A DNA stretch of 64,000 nucleotides from Oscillospiraceae bacterium (GCA_900770195.1 CAAGJI010000041.1:185348-249347), one strand, 5' to 3'. Positions 15,479 to 25,283 are shown, counted from the stretch's first letter. The notes: generated by a model not told the origin, from the letters alone. Translations and numbers: made by a program.

Positions 15479-17875
15479 TTATTTAAGAGCTGTTGAAAGA
15501 ACATCATCAAGTGTTTTTGCAAAAACAAATTCGACATTGTCCTTAACAGTATTGTCCACTTCTTCCATATCAGATTTATTTTTAAACGGAACTATAACAG
15601 TTTTCATTCCTGCCTTATATGCTGCCATAGTTTTTTCACGAAGTCCGCCAATAGGAAGAACATTTCCGTGAAGTGTTATTTCACCTGTCATAGCGACATC
15701 TTTTCTGACTTTTTTTCCTGAAAGTGCGGAAATAAGTGCTGTTGTCATCGTTACACCTGCTGAAGGACCGTCTTTTGGAACTGCTCCTTCAGGTGCATGA
15801 ATGTGAATGTCGCTGTTTTCAACAAAATCACCGTCATATCCATATTTTTCAGATTGTGTTCTTGCATAGCTTATTGCTATTTTAGCACTCTCCTGCATTA
15901 CGTCGCCAAGAGAACCTGTAAGCTGTATTCTTCCCTTACCTTTCATAACAGCCGCTTCAACAGGCAGCAGAACGCCTCCTACAGCCGTCCAGGCAAGTCC
16001 GTTTACAATTCCCACAGAATCCTTTTCCATATAAATATCTTCTGTATATTTTTTTGCACCGAGCATACTTTCAACTTTTTTAGGCGATATTGTCATACTC
16101 TTTTTATTTTCTGAAATAAAAGCCTTGTCTGCTTTTCTGCAAATTGCCGCAATTTTTCTTTCGAGTCCACGAACACCTGCTTCTTTTGTGTAATTGTCGA
16201 TAACATAATATATCGAATCGTCATTTATTTTGAGCTTCGTTTTGCTAAGTCCGTGTTCTGCGAGCTGTTTCGGAACAAGGTGTTCCTTTGCAATATGGAA
16301 TTTTTCTTCTCTTGTATAACTTGGAATCTCAATTATTTCCATTCTGTCCGCAAGCGGTGCTGATACTGTTGACATATCATTTGCCGTTGCAACAAACATA
16401 ACATCACTTAAATCAAACGGAATTTCAAGATAGTGATCTTTAAATGATTTATTTTGTTCACTGTCAAGAACTTCAAGGAGTGCTGATGCAGGATCTCCTC
16501 TCATATCAGATGCCATCTTGTCAATTTCATCAAGCAGAATAAGAGGGTTATTTGTTCCTGCTTCCATCAACGCCTTTACTATTCTTCCCGGCATAGAACC
16601 AAGATATGTTCTTCTGTGACCTCTTATATCAGCTTCATCACGTATACCGCCAAGACTTATTCTTACAAAACTTCTGCCTGTTGCCCTTGCTATTGATTTT
16701 GCAATTGATGTTTTACCTGTTCCGGGAGGGCCTGCAAGACAGATTATATTACTGCCTGTTTTGCCTGTCATAAGCTGAACGGAAATTGTTTCTGTTATTC
16801 TTTCCTTGACTTTTTCAAGTCCGTAATGTTCATTTTTCAGAATAGTTTCAGATGTTTCAAAATCCTCTGTCAGTTTGCCTTTTTTATTCCAAGGAACAGC
16901 AATAACCGTATCAAGATATGTTTTAAGTATTTCTGCTTCCTGTGACATAGGTGGATAGTTTGTCAGTTTATTCAGTTCACGCACAAGCTGTTCTGCATAA
17001 AAATCACTTAATACGCCTGAATTTACTATCTTTTCAATTTCTTCTGTATAGTATTCATCTGAATCAGACTCACCTGATTCAGATCTTGAAGAAATCTGTG
17101 AATTTAATATATTTATCTGTTCTTTTATAAAATTTTCCCTTGCATCAGCATCTATATTTGCTTCAGCACGTTTTAAAACAGTTATTTTCAACTTCGTTTT
17201 TCTGACTGCAAGAAGAAGCAGGCTTATCATTTTTTCAAGTATTCCGCTTATTTTAGGAATTTCAATCATTTGCTGCTGTTCTTCAACAGTAAAAACTCCG
17301 CTGTACATTATCTGCGAAATAATTGCAAAAACATCTTTTTTGTTTACAACATCAACAGCAAAATCTTTTGAAACACCTTCAAGACTTGCCCATTCAACAA
17401 AAACTGCCTTTACATCTTCAAGAGATGCATTTATAATTTCATCATCTTCTTCAGCTTCAAAATCATACTTTTCAGGTTCACCCTGAATAAATCCACGTCT
17501 GCTGTTTTCAGTCTGTGTATAATTTAAAAGTCGTACTCTTTCCTGACAATTTACAAAAACCCTGTCAGAACCGTTTTTCGATTTCATATGCTGAACAATA
17601 TCAGCAACAACTCCCACATCATAAAATCCAACATAATCTTCAGGGTTGTCTTTTCCCTCAACCTTTTCATTTTCTGATATATCATCCATTGAAAAGTTAT
17701 CTATTTCAGCAACTATTGCAACCTGTGTATGATGATTTTCTGCGTATTTTACGGCATTTCTTGAAAGGTCACCAATTATATCAAAATCAAGCGAACTTTC
17801 AGGAAAACAAACCGTTCCCTTAACAATAATAACAGGAAGCCCGTTTATAAGCACTGTTTTCTCTTTATCTTTCAT
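15479..17875 (-). CDS. lon: ATP-dependent protease Lon
   Basis: Degrades damaged and regulatory proteins in the cytoplasm. The N-terminal LON substrate domain and coiled coil (1-340) are followed by the AAA+ module with Walker A GPPGTGKTS and Walker B ILLDEIDK, then the protease domain with the Ser-Lys dyad: PKDGPSAGVTM holds the serine, and the lysine lies in the GGLREKTMAAYKAG segment. Length 798 is standard. No CIRCE or CtsR-type box was obvious upstream. Confidence 0.97.
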   Translation of the reverse strand: MKDKEKTVLINGLPVIIVKGTVCFPESSLDFDIIGDLSRNAVKYAENHHTQVAIVAEIDNFSMDDISENEKVEGKDNPEDYVGFYDVGVVADIVQHMKSKNGSDRVFVNCQERVRLLNYTQTENSRRGFIQGEPEKYDFEAEEDDEIINASLEDVKAVFVEWASLEGVSKDFAVDVVNKKDVFAIISQIMYSGVFTVEEQQQMIEIPKISGILEKMISLLLLAVRKTKLKITVLKRAEANIDADARENFIKEQINILNSQISSRSESGESDSDEYYTEEIEKIVNSGVLSDFYAEQLVRELNKLTNYPPMSQEAEILKTYLDTVIAVPWNKKGKLTEDFETSETILKNEHYGLEKVKERITETISVQLMTGKTGSNIICLAGPPGTGKTSIAKSIARATGRSFVRISLGGIRDEADIRGHRRTYLGSMPGRIVKALMEAGTNNPLILLDEIDKMASDMRGDPASALLEVLDSEQNKSFKDHYLEIPFDLSDVMFVATANDMSTVSAPLADRMEIIEIPSYTREEKFHIAKEHLVPKQLAEHGLSKTKLKINDDSIYYVIDNYTKEAGVRGLERKIAAICRKADKAFISENKKSMTISPKKVESMLGAKKYTEDIYMEKDSVGIVNGLAWTAVGGVLLPVEAAVMKGKGRIQLTGSLGDVMQESAKIAISYARTQSEKYGYDGDFVENSDIHIHAPEGAVPKDGPSAGVTMTTALISALSGKKVRKDVAMTGEITLHGNVLPIGGLREKTMAAYKAGMKTVIVPFKNKSDMEEVDNTVKDNVEFVFAKTLDDVLSTALK

Positions 17876-17918
17876 TTTATTCCCTCCAACTTTTCAGATA
17901 GAAATATTGTAAAAATAC

Positions 17919-17947
17919 ATTATACCACAAAAAGAATTTTTTTTCAA
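17919..17947 (-). promoter_or_regulatory. lon operon promoter
   Basis: Minus strand TTGAAA (17942-17947), 17-base spacer, TATAAT (17919-17924). Confidence 0.75.
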
Positions 17948-17978
17948 CATATTTTTCTTAAAAATTTATTGCTTTATT

Positions 17979-18350
17979 TCACCTGAAAATACCGTTTTCT
18001 CTATCTCTTGCGACCTCATTTTCATAATTAAGAACAAACTCTTCACTCCAGCCTTCGTAATTTTCCCAGCGTGGATGCTTTGTAGTTTCGTCTTTTTCTG
18101 AATATTCTTCAAGATAATTTATCATCTGTTCGTAACCTTCAGCGGACTGCGGAAAAGTCGCTTCCGCATCAATTTCTGATTTTTCAAAACACATTTTACT
18201 GTGCCAGATATAAACTTTTATTTCATCAAAAGGTTCTATGCGAAATCTCATATCGCCTTTGCTTCCTGTGTATACGGTTTTTGCTTTGAAATATGTATAT
18301 CTTGGAATGTTTGGAAAAACCGCCGACCTTGGCGGAAGTCTGTTTCCCAT
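17979..18350 (-). CDS. Small conserved-looking protein of unknown function
   Basis: A 123-residue soluble protein rich in charged and aromatic residues (KHPRWENYEGWSEEFV near the end). It has no signal, membrane segment or motif I recognise. The start codon is 2 bases from the stop of the HAD phosphatase gene, with the ribosome binding site inside that gene, so the two are co-translated. A link to the phosphatase is possible but unproved. Confidence 0.65.
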   Translation of the reverse strand: MGNRLPPRSAVFPNIPRYTYFKAKTVYTGSKGDMRFRIEPFDEIKVYIWHSKMCFEKSEIDAEATFPQSAEGYEQMINYLEEYSEKDETTKHPRWENYEGWSEEFVLNYENEVARDRENGIFR

Positions 18351-18351
18351 T

Positions 18352-19026
18352 TCAGTTCATCCTTTCAGATTTTAAAATCACATTTTCAATATAATCTGAT
18401 GCTTTGGAAAGATTATTTTCAACTCTGAAAGCCATCTTTTTTATTTCATCATCAGGCTGTGTAAGGTCAGGGATCACAAAAACTTTACAGCCAGCATTAC
18501 AGGCACTTTTTATCCCGTTGTCTGAATCTTCAAAAGCCGCACATCTAAGCGGTGAAAGACCGATTGACATACAGGCGTACTGATAAATATCAGGATATGG
18601 TTTTCCCCTTTCAACCATTTGTGTTGTTGAAACAGTGTCAAAATAATCCGTTAAATTTTCCTTTTCAAGGTACCATTTTGTACGTTCAATATCTGTTGCT
18701 GTTGCAATTGATGTTTTAAGATTATTTTTCTTTGCCATTTTAAGTATTTTAAAAACACCATCTTTAACAGGCAAACCGTTTTTTTCTATATATTCATTCA
18801 TCAGTTTTCTTCGTCTGTCACGAACTGCGTAATAATCAAATTCATCACCAAAAAAACCTTTTAAAATTTCTTCTGCTTTTTTGGGTGCAGTACTTCTTAT
18901 TGCGATGCTGTGCGAAATGTTCATATCATATCCAAACTCTAAAGCTGCTTTGTTCCAGAAATGTGCAAGCATTTTTTCTGTGTCAAATATTACTCCGTCC
19001 ATATCAAAAACAAGTCCTGAAATCAT
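18352..19026 (-). CDS. HAD-superfamily phosphatase (beta-phosphoglucomutase-like)
   Basis: A 224-residue HAD hydrolase. Motif I is FDMDGVIFDTE with the nucleophile and acid-base Asp; motif II is the Thr of TSIATAT; motif III Lys is in VERGKPYPD; motif IV is FEDSDNGI. A helical cap of subclass I lies between motifs I and II. Relatives act as sugar-phosphate phosphatases or phosphoglucomutases, so a phosphosugar substrate is likely. Confidence 0.88.
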   Translation of the reverse strand: MISGLVFDMDGVIFDTEKMLAHFWNKAALEFGYDMNISHSIAIRSTAPKKAEEILKGFFGDEFDYYAVRDRRRKLMNEYIEKNGLPVKDGVFKILKMAKKNNLKTSIATATDIERTKWYLEKENLTDYFDTVSTTQMVERGKPYPDIYQYACMSIGLSPLRCAAFEDSDNGIKSACNAGCKVFVIPDLTQPDDEIKKMAFRVENNLSKASDYIENVILKSERMN

Positions 19027-19128
19027 TTAAAACATTTCCTTTCGTTTTAATCACAAGTATTATTTTATCATATTTTGTCTGTTACGTCAAGTGAAAAAAA
19101 TACTAACGAACAAGAAATCAAATATATT

Positions 19129-20460
19129 TTACATATAATGATATTTATTTTTCTGAGTGATAAAGTAATACATTGAAACACATAAAGAAATTACTTCTGA
19201 AAGAACTGCCGACATCCATATTCCGTCTGTTTTGAAAAAAACTGGAAGCAAAAATACTGCAACTGTCTGAAAAACGAATGCTCTTAAAAATGATATTATT
19301 GCCGATATTCTGCCATTATTCAATGCTGTAAAAAATGCCGAACTGAATATATTTATGCCAAGGAAAATATATTTTACTGAATAAATTCTGAAAGCCAAAA
19401 CCGTAAAATCAAGCAATTCTTTATCATATCCAACAAAAATTGAAGAAAATACAGGACAGAAAAGTTCTGACGAAACAAGCATAACAACTGATAATATCAT
19501 TATTATAATAATACTTTTTTTGAAAAGATTTTTCAGTTCAACATGATTTTCTGCTCCGTAATTATAACTTACAAGCGGACTTGAACCTATTGAATATCCA
19601 ATAAAAACAGCCGCAAATATAAATCCGACATACATTATAACGCCATACGCTGCAATTCCGTTTTCACCTGAAAATTTCATAAGCTGAAGATTATAAAACA
19701 TACTTACAAGCGACATTGAAAGATTCGACACCATTTCAGATGAACCATTTGTACAAGTGTTTATAAAAATACGTTTATTGAAACGAGAATGAACAATCTT
19801 CAATCGGCTGCTGTTTTTTCTTAAAAAATATATAAGAGGTATAATACCGCCTATAACCTGTGCAATAACTGTTGCAAGACCTGCACCGACTATTCCCATT
19901 CTGAAATAATACATAAAAATAAAATCAAGAAGCATATTGCATAAACCTGTACATATTGAAATTACAAGTCCGAAAGTCGGCTTTTCTGCTACAACAAGAA
20001 AACTCTGAAAACAGTTTTGAAGCATAAAGAAAACATTTCCGGCAATAAGAATTCTTCCGTAAATAATACAATCCGTATAAAGTGCATCGCTTGCACCAAG
20101 AAGTTTTGTTATCTGCGGCATAAAAATAAATACAGGAACAGAAACAATAATTCCTATAACTATAACAGATTTGACAAGCATTGAAAAATATTCATTTGCT
20201 TTATCATTTTTTCCAAGGCCCAAAGTTTTTGCAACGACCGCACTTCCGCCTGTTCCTATAAGGAATCCTATTGTACCTGCTGCCATTAAAACAGGCATTA
20301 TAAGATTTACCGCTGCAAATGACGTTTTCCCAACAAAATTTGAAACAAATGCACCATCAACTATGCTGTAAACTGATGTTATAACCATCATTATTATGCT
20401 TGGTATAACAAAACGTATAAGCCTCCGATATGTGAAATGGTCTGATAATTTTATATTCAT
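19129..20460 (-). CDS. MATE-family efflux transporter
   Basis: A 443-residue protein with twelve predicted membrane segments. The MATE halves are visible: N-terminal VYSIVDGAFVSNFVGKTSFAA with the FLIGTGGSAVVAKTLG loop, and in the second half FIGYSIGSSPLVSYNYGAEN. MATE proteins export cationic drugs or metabolites with Na+ or H+. The gene is preceded by a folded leader and terminator-like hairpin (see 20476-20573), suggesting control by attenuation. Confidence 0.92.
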   Translation of the reverse strand: MNIKLSDHFTYRRLIRFVIPSIIMMVITSVYSIVDGAFVSNFVGKTSFAAVNLIMPVLMAAGTIGFLIGTGGSAVVAKTLGLGKNDKANEYFSMLVKSVIVIGIIVSVPVFIFMPQITKLLGASDALYTDCIIYGRILIAGNVFFMLQNCFQSFLVVAEKPTFGLVISICTGLCNMLLDFIFMYYFRMGIVGAGLATVIAQVIGGIIPLIYFLRKNSSRLKIVHSRFNKRIFINTCTNGSSEMVSNLSMSLVSMFYNLQLMKFSGENGIAAYGVIMYVGFIFAAVFIGYSIGSSPLVSYNYGAENHVELKNLFKKSIIIIMILSVVMLVSSELFCPVFSSIFVGYDKELLDFTVLAFRIYSVKYIFLGINIFSSAFFTALNNGRISAIISFLRAFVFQTVAVFLLPVFFKTDGIWMSAVLSEVISLCVSMYYFITQKNKYHYM

Positions 20461-20475
20461 AACGCCTCCTTAAAG

Positions 20476-20513
20476 ACAAAAAGAACCCGGATATTGATTA
20501 ACAATAACCGGGC
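20476..20513 (-). terminator. Terminator-like hairpin in the MATE leader
   Basis: Minus strand: CCCGG-T-TATTG pairs with CAATA-T-CCGGG, one T-T mismatch, followed by TTCTTTTTG. It ends about 16 bases before the MATE start codon, immediately upstream of AAGGAGG, so it fits an attenuator. It could also just end GH74 transcripts. Confidence 0.75.
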
Positions 20514-20573
20514 TCACCCGACATCTTTTCCGACAGGCACGCTGATAAGCGATTACGTTACGACGTACTGTCC
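20514..20573 (-). promoter_or_regulatory. Three-way-junction RNA element upstream of the MATE gene (candidate riboswitch)
   Basis: Minus strand: GACAG pairs with CTGTC (20568-20572 with 20532-20536) and encloses two perfect hairpins, TACGT-CGTA-ACGTA and CGCT-TATC-AGCG, giving a compact three-way junction. Next comes a TGTCGG...TGTCGG direct repeat, then the terminator hairpin. The duplicate TGTCGG gives an alternative partner for the closing stem, as needed for a switch. I could not match it to guanidine, yybP, yjdF or T-box patterns. Confidence 0.5.
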
Positions 20574-20610
20574 TCCGATGAACGAATTTATTAAATTGAA
20601 ACTTTTATTT

Positions 20611-23409
20611 TTATTCAGGATAAACAGGAAGTTTGTCATACGTTCCGACAATCAATTTAAGAATTGCAAGAGTATCTGATGATTCAATTATTCCATTTTT
20701 GTATGCATCAGCATTTTTCTTTCCCTGTTCTGAAAGAGATGAACTCTTTACAAGATATTTATTAAGCAATACAGCATCTGCAATTGTTACATCACCATCA
20801 ACATTAACATCACCATACGCTGTTTTATCTTCTACTGTTGAAGCTTCTATTGAAGAAGCTTCTGTACTTTCTTCGCTTGATTCTGTAACATCTGTATTAG
20901 TTGGTTCAGTGGGTGTATCTGTAGGATTTACTTCTCCTGTTGATTCTGTCGGTTTTACTTCTTCTGTTGTTTCTGTTGGCTTAACAGTTGGCTTTTCTGT
21001 TGTTTCTTCTGAACTTGGTTCTGTTGGTTTTTCGCCTGAACCTATTCTGCCGTAAACAATACCGCAACCTACTGTTGACATATAAACCATGCCATATTCA
21101 TTCATATCGCCAACAAGGAAGTTACCGTTACCTGTACCGCCATATAAGTGGTCACTATTTATAAGTGTCCAGCTTTCGCCTGCATCTGTTGAACGATAAA
21201 TACCTTCAACATCACCTTCAGCAGGTTTACCATACATATAAAGTGTGTTTACATCTGAATCAGGTGCAGCCTTGCCATAGCCTATTGTCTTGCAATAGAA
21301 CACATTTTCAAGCTTCTTGACTGTTTTACCATAATCATTTGAAATATATGCACCATTCCAGCCGGCACCAAGAACAATCTGTCCCTTGCCAAGATATGCA
21401 ATTCTGTTTGCAACATCGCATTGATCATATGGGCATACAATCTGATTTGTAAATGTTTTACCGCCGTCTGTACTTACCATTAAATCATACTGTGCGTCAT
21501 CAAGAGTTGGTTCTTTCTTTGTCGTATCTGAAGCCCAGTAATCATTGTATTTTGCGGTATATGAATATACTATGCTTGGATCTGAATCTTCAACATAAAC
21601 ACCAAATACCTTTGTTCCGACTGTTCCTGTTGACTTACTCCATGTATCACCAAAGTCATCTGAGTACTGTATTCCGCTTGCATTTGTATGGAAAATTCTG
21701 TAAGTGTCATCATCGATCTTAGCTATATCGCCACGACCGCCTGAACCACCTGCATTTTTCATTTCAGTCCATGTTTTGCCTGCGTCCTTTGAATAGTAGC
21801 CTTTGCCTTCATTTTCAGCAAATCTTACCATTATATCAGGGTTCTGTCTGCAAGCAGCTATAACGCCTGTTGAACCCATATTAGGTTTATACTGAATGCC
21901 TATTTTATCAACATCTGAATGAATGTAACCATCATAGTCACCAATAGCTGAATAAGCGTTTCCACCCTTGACACTTACCATATCAAGAGCAACAACTTCT
22001 TCAACTCCCTTAGGATCAAAATAGAACTGTATGCCCTTTTCAGCCCATGCATTATCACATGCAAACACACCGTTACCGGATGTCATAATTATTTTGTCAG
22101 GATTTCTCGGGTCAATAAGAATACCGCTTCCCCAGTGGCAAGCTTTGCCGTAAATCCAGTCATAACCGTTTGTATCAATTGGTTCTGAAACAAAATAATG
22201 CTTGTCTGTATACTGACCTTTCTGCTGACCAGGAGTAATATCTTCCCATGTAGTACCTCCGTCTTTTGAACGGAAGAAGTGATCACCCCATGCAATACTA
22301 CCGTCAGTCCATTCCTTTTCATACCACTGATCTGACCATACACCGCATGTTCTTGCAAAAAGTTTATTAGGGTCGTTTTTATCGGCTGTTATCATACCTA
22401 TTGCATTTTTATTTGTTCCTGTAATTGGAGATATATCTGTTACAGTACCACTCTTTATATTGTATTTATAAGCACCGCCTTCATTGCCTGAAAAAGCAAG
22501 ACCTGCAATATATGTAACAAAAAGATTTCCGTTATTATCACTGCTTATTGTAACAGGATAATTTGCTGTTGGAAGGTCTGCTGAAAGTTCTGTAAATTTA
22601 TCTGTTTCAACGTCTGCAACGTGAACATTTGTTTCACCTGTAACAGATGTGCCAACATAAACTTTTCCGTCTTCAATGTGAATTGTTGCAACACCGTTCT
22701 GCTGATTATATCCCTGTTCAGCACCTGTTGTAATTGCCTTTACTTCGTGATTTGTCCAGAAAGGCCATTTTACTGTGTAAGGATATTCAACAGCGTCTGA
22801 ATAGCCTTTTACTGCTGCCCATGTCTTACCGCCGTCTGTTGACTTTATAAGTGCAGAGTCACCCGCAGCAACGTCACCGCCTGCATATATAATGTCAGGA
22901 TTATCAGGGTCTACAGCAATAGGTTCGCTACATTCACGTCCGTCACCGTTTCCGTGAACCTGAATAAGGTCTGTAACATCTATTCTTGTAAATGTTTTAC
23001 CGCCGTCTGTTGTTTTGAAAATAACTGTTTTTGCATCTGAAAAATAAGCACATCCGCAAAGGAAGTAAGCTGTGTTATCGTCTGTCGGGTCGATAGCTAT
23101 ACCGCTTACAGAAAGAAGACCTCTGTCGGCTTCATTAAGGAAACCAAAAAGCTGTTCCCATTCCTTAGTTGTATAGTTGTATTTATAAGCACCGCCAACG
23201 TCTGTTCTGAGGTACATTTCTTTCTGACCTGTTACAATGCCGGAAACAAATCCGCCACCACCGATTTCCATAGTACCCCAATCATAATTACTCTCTGCAT
23301 TTTCAGCAGCATTTGCTGTTGCCCCATTCAAAGCAGACGGAACAAAAGTCGCACCAAATGCAACTACGCCTGCGGTTGCCGCACAGCAAACCTTTTTTAA
23401 AATACTCAT
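20611..23409 (-). CDS. GH74 xyloglucanase with C-terminal dockerin
   Basis: A 932-residue secreted enzyme predicted to cut the xyloglucan backbone. Signal peptide (cut near ANA), then the GH74 double beta-propeller from about 40 to 780, recognised by many BNR/sortilin-like turns (TTDGGKTF, STDGGKTW, SKDGGTTW, STDAGESW) and by IDPTDDNTAY and VDPDNPDIIYAGGD. A Thr/Glu/Pro linker with repeated TE(P/S) units follows. The dockerin occupies the last 65 residues: GDVNVDGDVTIADAVLLNKY and a second repeat with SSDTLAILK. The second calcium loop has Tyr at ligand position 3. The enzyme probably sits on a cellulosome. Confidence 0.93.
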   Translation of the reverse strand: MSILKKVCCAATAGVVAFGATFVPSALNGATANAAENAESNYDWGTMEIGGGGFVSGIVTGQKEMYLRTDVGGAYKYNYTTKEWEQLFGFLNEADRGLLSVSGIAIDPTDDNTAYFLCGCAYFSDAKTVIFKTTDGGKTFTRIDVTDLIQVHGNGDGRECSEPIAVDPDNPDIIYAGGDVAAGDSALIKSTDGGKTWAAVKGYSDAVEYPYTVKWPFWTNHEVKAITTGAEQGYNQQNGVATIHIEDGKVYVGTSVTGETNVHVADVETDKFTELSADLPTANYPVTISSDNNGNLFVTYIAGLAFSGNEGGAYKYNIKSGTVTDISPITGTNKNAIGMITADKNDPNKLFARTCGVWSDQWYEKEWTDGSIAWGDHFFRSKDGGTTWEDITPGQQKGQYTDKHYFVSEPIDTNGYDWIYGKACHWGSGILIDPRNPDKIIMTSGNGVFACDNAWAEKGIQFYFDPKGVEEVVALDMVSVKGGNAYSAIGDYDGYIHSDVDKIGIQYKPNMGSTGVIAACRQNPDIMVRFAENEGKGYYSKDAGKTWTEMKNAGGSGGRGDIAKIDDDTYRIFHTNASGIQYSDDFGDTWSKSTGTVGTKVFGVYVEDSDPSIVYSYTAKYNDYWASDTTKKEPTLDDAQYDLMVSTDGGKTFTNQIVCPYDQCDVANRIAYLGKGQIVLGAGWNGAYISNDYGKTVKKLENVFYCKTIGYGKAAPDSDVNTLYMYGKPAEGDVEGIYRSTDAGESWTLINSDHLYGGTGNGNFLVGDMNEYGMVYMSTVGCGIVYGRIGSGEKPTEPSSEETTEKPTVKPTETTEEVKPTESTGEVNPTDTPTEPTNTDVTESSEESTEASSIEASTVEDKTAYGDVNVDGDVTIADAVLLNKYLVKSSSLSEQGKKNADAYKNGIIESSDTLAILKLIVGTYDKLPVYPE

Positions 23410-23479
23410 TATTTATTATTCCTCACTTTCAAATCTAAAATCTTACCTGACAAAATATCTGCGATCGATACTTGTATTT

Positions 23480-23508
23480 ATTATACACTAAATAATTTAT
23501 TTTTGCAA
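23480..23508 (-). promoter_or_regulatory. GH74 gene promoter
   Basis: Minus strand TTGCAA (23503-23508), 17-base spacer, TATAAT (23480-23485). The leader is about 65 bases. Confidence 0.7.
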
Positions 23509-23618
23509 TAGAATTTATATATATATTTTCTTTTTTATGCAATTTATCAAAATAACCGAATGTTTTTTTGTGCATTATAACATTGTACAGAAACTAAAAA
23601 ATAAAATTAAAAAAACAC

Positions 23619-23647
23619 TTTACAAAACAAAAAAAATATGGTATAAT
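23619..23647 (+). promoter_or_regulatory. Promoter of the VanY-YkgJ pair
   Basis: TTTACA (23619-23624), 17-base spacer, TATAAT (23642-23647), with ATATGG just before the -10 as in the promoter at 62086. Confidence 0.75.
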
Positions 23648-23747
23648 ATTAAAAGTTACAAATTTACTACAAAAGTTAATTCACTTGAAATTAAGATAGA
23701 AATTCAGTACTTTTTGTAATATTTTAATGGCAGAAAGGAAAATATAT

Positions 23748-24794
23748 ATGTCAAAAAACAAGCCAAAATCCCATGCAAAAAAGAGAAAAATACTTTGGGG
23801 CAGAGTTTTTGCTTCAATCTTTTTAATAATTGTGTTACTTTTAATAGTAATACTCAGTATAACAGTTTTTTTGAAAAATGACGATAAAAAGCCTGAAAAT
23901 AATACTCCTACAGCATCAGACAATTCATCAGCTGTTGAATCGGCATCAAGCAGTAATTCTGTAAACAGTATTACAGCATCAGCGGATTATATTTATCTCA
24001 TTCCAGATAAAACAAAAAATGTTACAGTTCAGTATAAAGCTGATAATGCAGCTGATATTGAAGCAGCTGAATGGAAAAGCAGCAATGAATCTGTTGCAAC
24101 CGTTGACAATTCAGGTAATATAACAGGTGTCGCACCGGGTACATGCACTGTTACAGTTTCATGTGAACACGCTTCCGACGAAATTAATGTTACGGTACGA
24201 AACATTGAATTAAAAGACGGCATAACATATATTGACGGAATTATGATTGTAAATAAAATATACGGTTTGCCTGAATCATATAACCCAGGAGATACTCTTC
24301 CTGAAACAAAAGATGCTTTTGAAAGAATGGCAGAAGATGCTGCAAAAGAAAATTTAAATCTTTATATAGGTTCAGGTTTCAGAACGTATGAATATCAGGT
24401 TGAAATATTCGGCAACTATTCAAGTATTTATGGTGAAGAAGAAGCAAACAGATTTTCTTCAAAACCGGGGCATTCAGAACATCAGACAGGCTATACAATC
24501 GACTGCAATACGATTGATTCTGCTTTTGGCGACACTCTTGAATCAGACTGGCTTGCACAGCATTGTGCAGATTACGGATTTATTGTAAGATACCCTGATG
24601 GCAAAGAAAATATTACAGGCTATGAATATGAACCTTGGCATATAAGATATGTTGGTGTTGATGTTGCAAAGGATATTTATTCAAAGGGTCTTACCCTTGA
24701 AGAATACCTTGGTATTGACGGTGATACAATCCCTGCAATAACACCGCCTGAAACTGTTGAAGAAACATCTTCTTCATCTGATTCAGAGGAGTGA
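23748..24794 (+). CDS. Membrane-anchored D-Ala-D-Ala carboxypeptidase, Big_2 plus VanY (M15B)
   Basis: Start at M8 of the open frame (23748): AGAAAGG sits 9 bases upstream, and the earlier ATG (23727) has none. A cytoplasmic basic tail and one membrane helix (about 20-42) lead to a bacterial Ig-like Big_2 domain (about 75-155; WKSSNESVATVD, GVAPGTCTVTV) and a VanY domain. Zinc ligands His245 and Asp252 (GHSEHQTGYTID) and His298, and the catalytic Glu295 (EPWHIRYVG), are all present. It is predicted to trim pentapeptide stems. Vancomycin resistance is not implied: no vanH/A/X genes are near. Confidence 0.9.
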   Translation: MSKNKPKSHAKKRKILWGRVFASIFLIIVLLLIVILSITVFLKNDDKKPENNTPTASDNSSAVESASSSNSVNSITASADYIYLIPDKTKNVTVQYKADNAADIEAAEWKSSNESVATVDNSGNITGVAPGTCTVTVSCEHASDEINVTVRNIELKDGITYIDGIMIVNKIYGLPESYNPGDTLPETKDAFERMAEDAAKENLNLYIGSGFRTYEYQVEIFGNYSSIYGEEEANRFSSKPGHSEHQTGYTIDCNTIDSAFGDTLESDWLAQHCADYGFIVRYPDGKENITGYEYEPWHIRYVGVDVAKDIYSKGLTLEEYLGIDGDTIPAITPPETVEETSSSSDSEE

Positions 24795-24801
24795 TTTAAT
24801 T

Positions 24802-25281
24802 ATGCTTAGTAAAATTCTTTCAAAAGAAACCTGCGGAAAATGCAGGGGCTGCTGTTATTTTGATAAAACAGACTTATGGGAAGTTCCTCTTTTAACTCCT
24901 GAAACAGCCAAAATAATAGAAAAAAATTATCCTGAAACAAAACTTTCAAAGAAAAAATCCCTTGCATCATTTGATATTCCGGAACTTTCAGGTGATAAAA
25001 TGTTTGTCTGTCCTATGCTGACAGATAAAGGTTGTATTTTAAAAGATAACAAACCATTTGACTGCAAAATATGGCCTTTCAGAATTATGTATGATGAAAA
25101 TAAAAATATTTCAGTTGCTGTTTCAAAATATTGCAAGCCTGTTTCTTCAATGTCAAAAGAAAAATTAAAAGATTTTCTTCTTTCATCAGGACTTATTGAT
25201 AAAATAAAAAAATATTATCTTGAGTACCCTGAATCAATAAAAGATTTCTCAAAAGACTACCTTTTTATCTATACTATATAA
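24802..25281 (+). CDS. YkgJ-type cysteine-cluster protein
   Basis: A 159-residue protein with the CxxCxxCC signature (CGKCRGCC) near the N-terminus, then CPMLTDKGCILKDNKPFDCKIWPF, typical of the UPF0153/YkgJ zinc- or iron-binding family. The role is unknown in the family. ATG at 24802 is preceded by AGAGGAG, which overlaps the end of the VanY gene, so co-expression is likely. Confidence 0.85.
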   Translation: MLSKILSKETCGKCRGCCYFDKTDLWEVPLLTPETAKIIEKNYPETKLSKKKSLASFDIPELSGDKMFVCPMLTDKGCILKDNKPFDCKIWPFRIMYDENKNISVAVSKYCKPVSSMSKEKLKDFLLSSGLIDKIKKYYLEYPESIKDFSKDYLFIYTI

Positions 25282-25283
25282 TT

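Larger units (their letters stand above)
23410..23747. promoter_or_regulatory. Divergent intergenic region between GH74 and VanY genes
   Basis: The 338-base gap contains the GH74 promoter (23480-23508, minus) and the VanY promoter (23619-23647, plus), with very AT-rich sequence between them. No short gene or terminator was seen. Confidence 0.6.

Noticed and set aside
20514..20573. T-box leader upstream of the MATE gene
   Set aside because: No conserved T-box sequence or specifier-loop pattern; the closing stem and hairpins do not follow that architecture.
20633..21055. Plus-strand frame opposite the GH74 linker and dockerin
   Set aside because: Reverse reading of the Thr/Glu-rich linker gives a Ser/Val string; no start signal.
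23748..24794. Vancomycin-resistance cluster member
   Set aside because: VanY-like and VanZ-like genes here are far apart and no vanHAX or two-component genes are near; these families are widespread as housekeeping genes.
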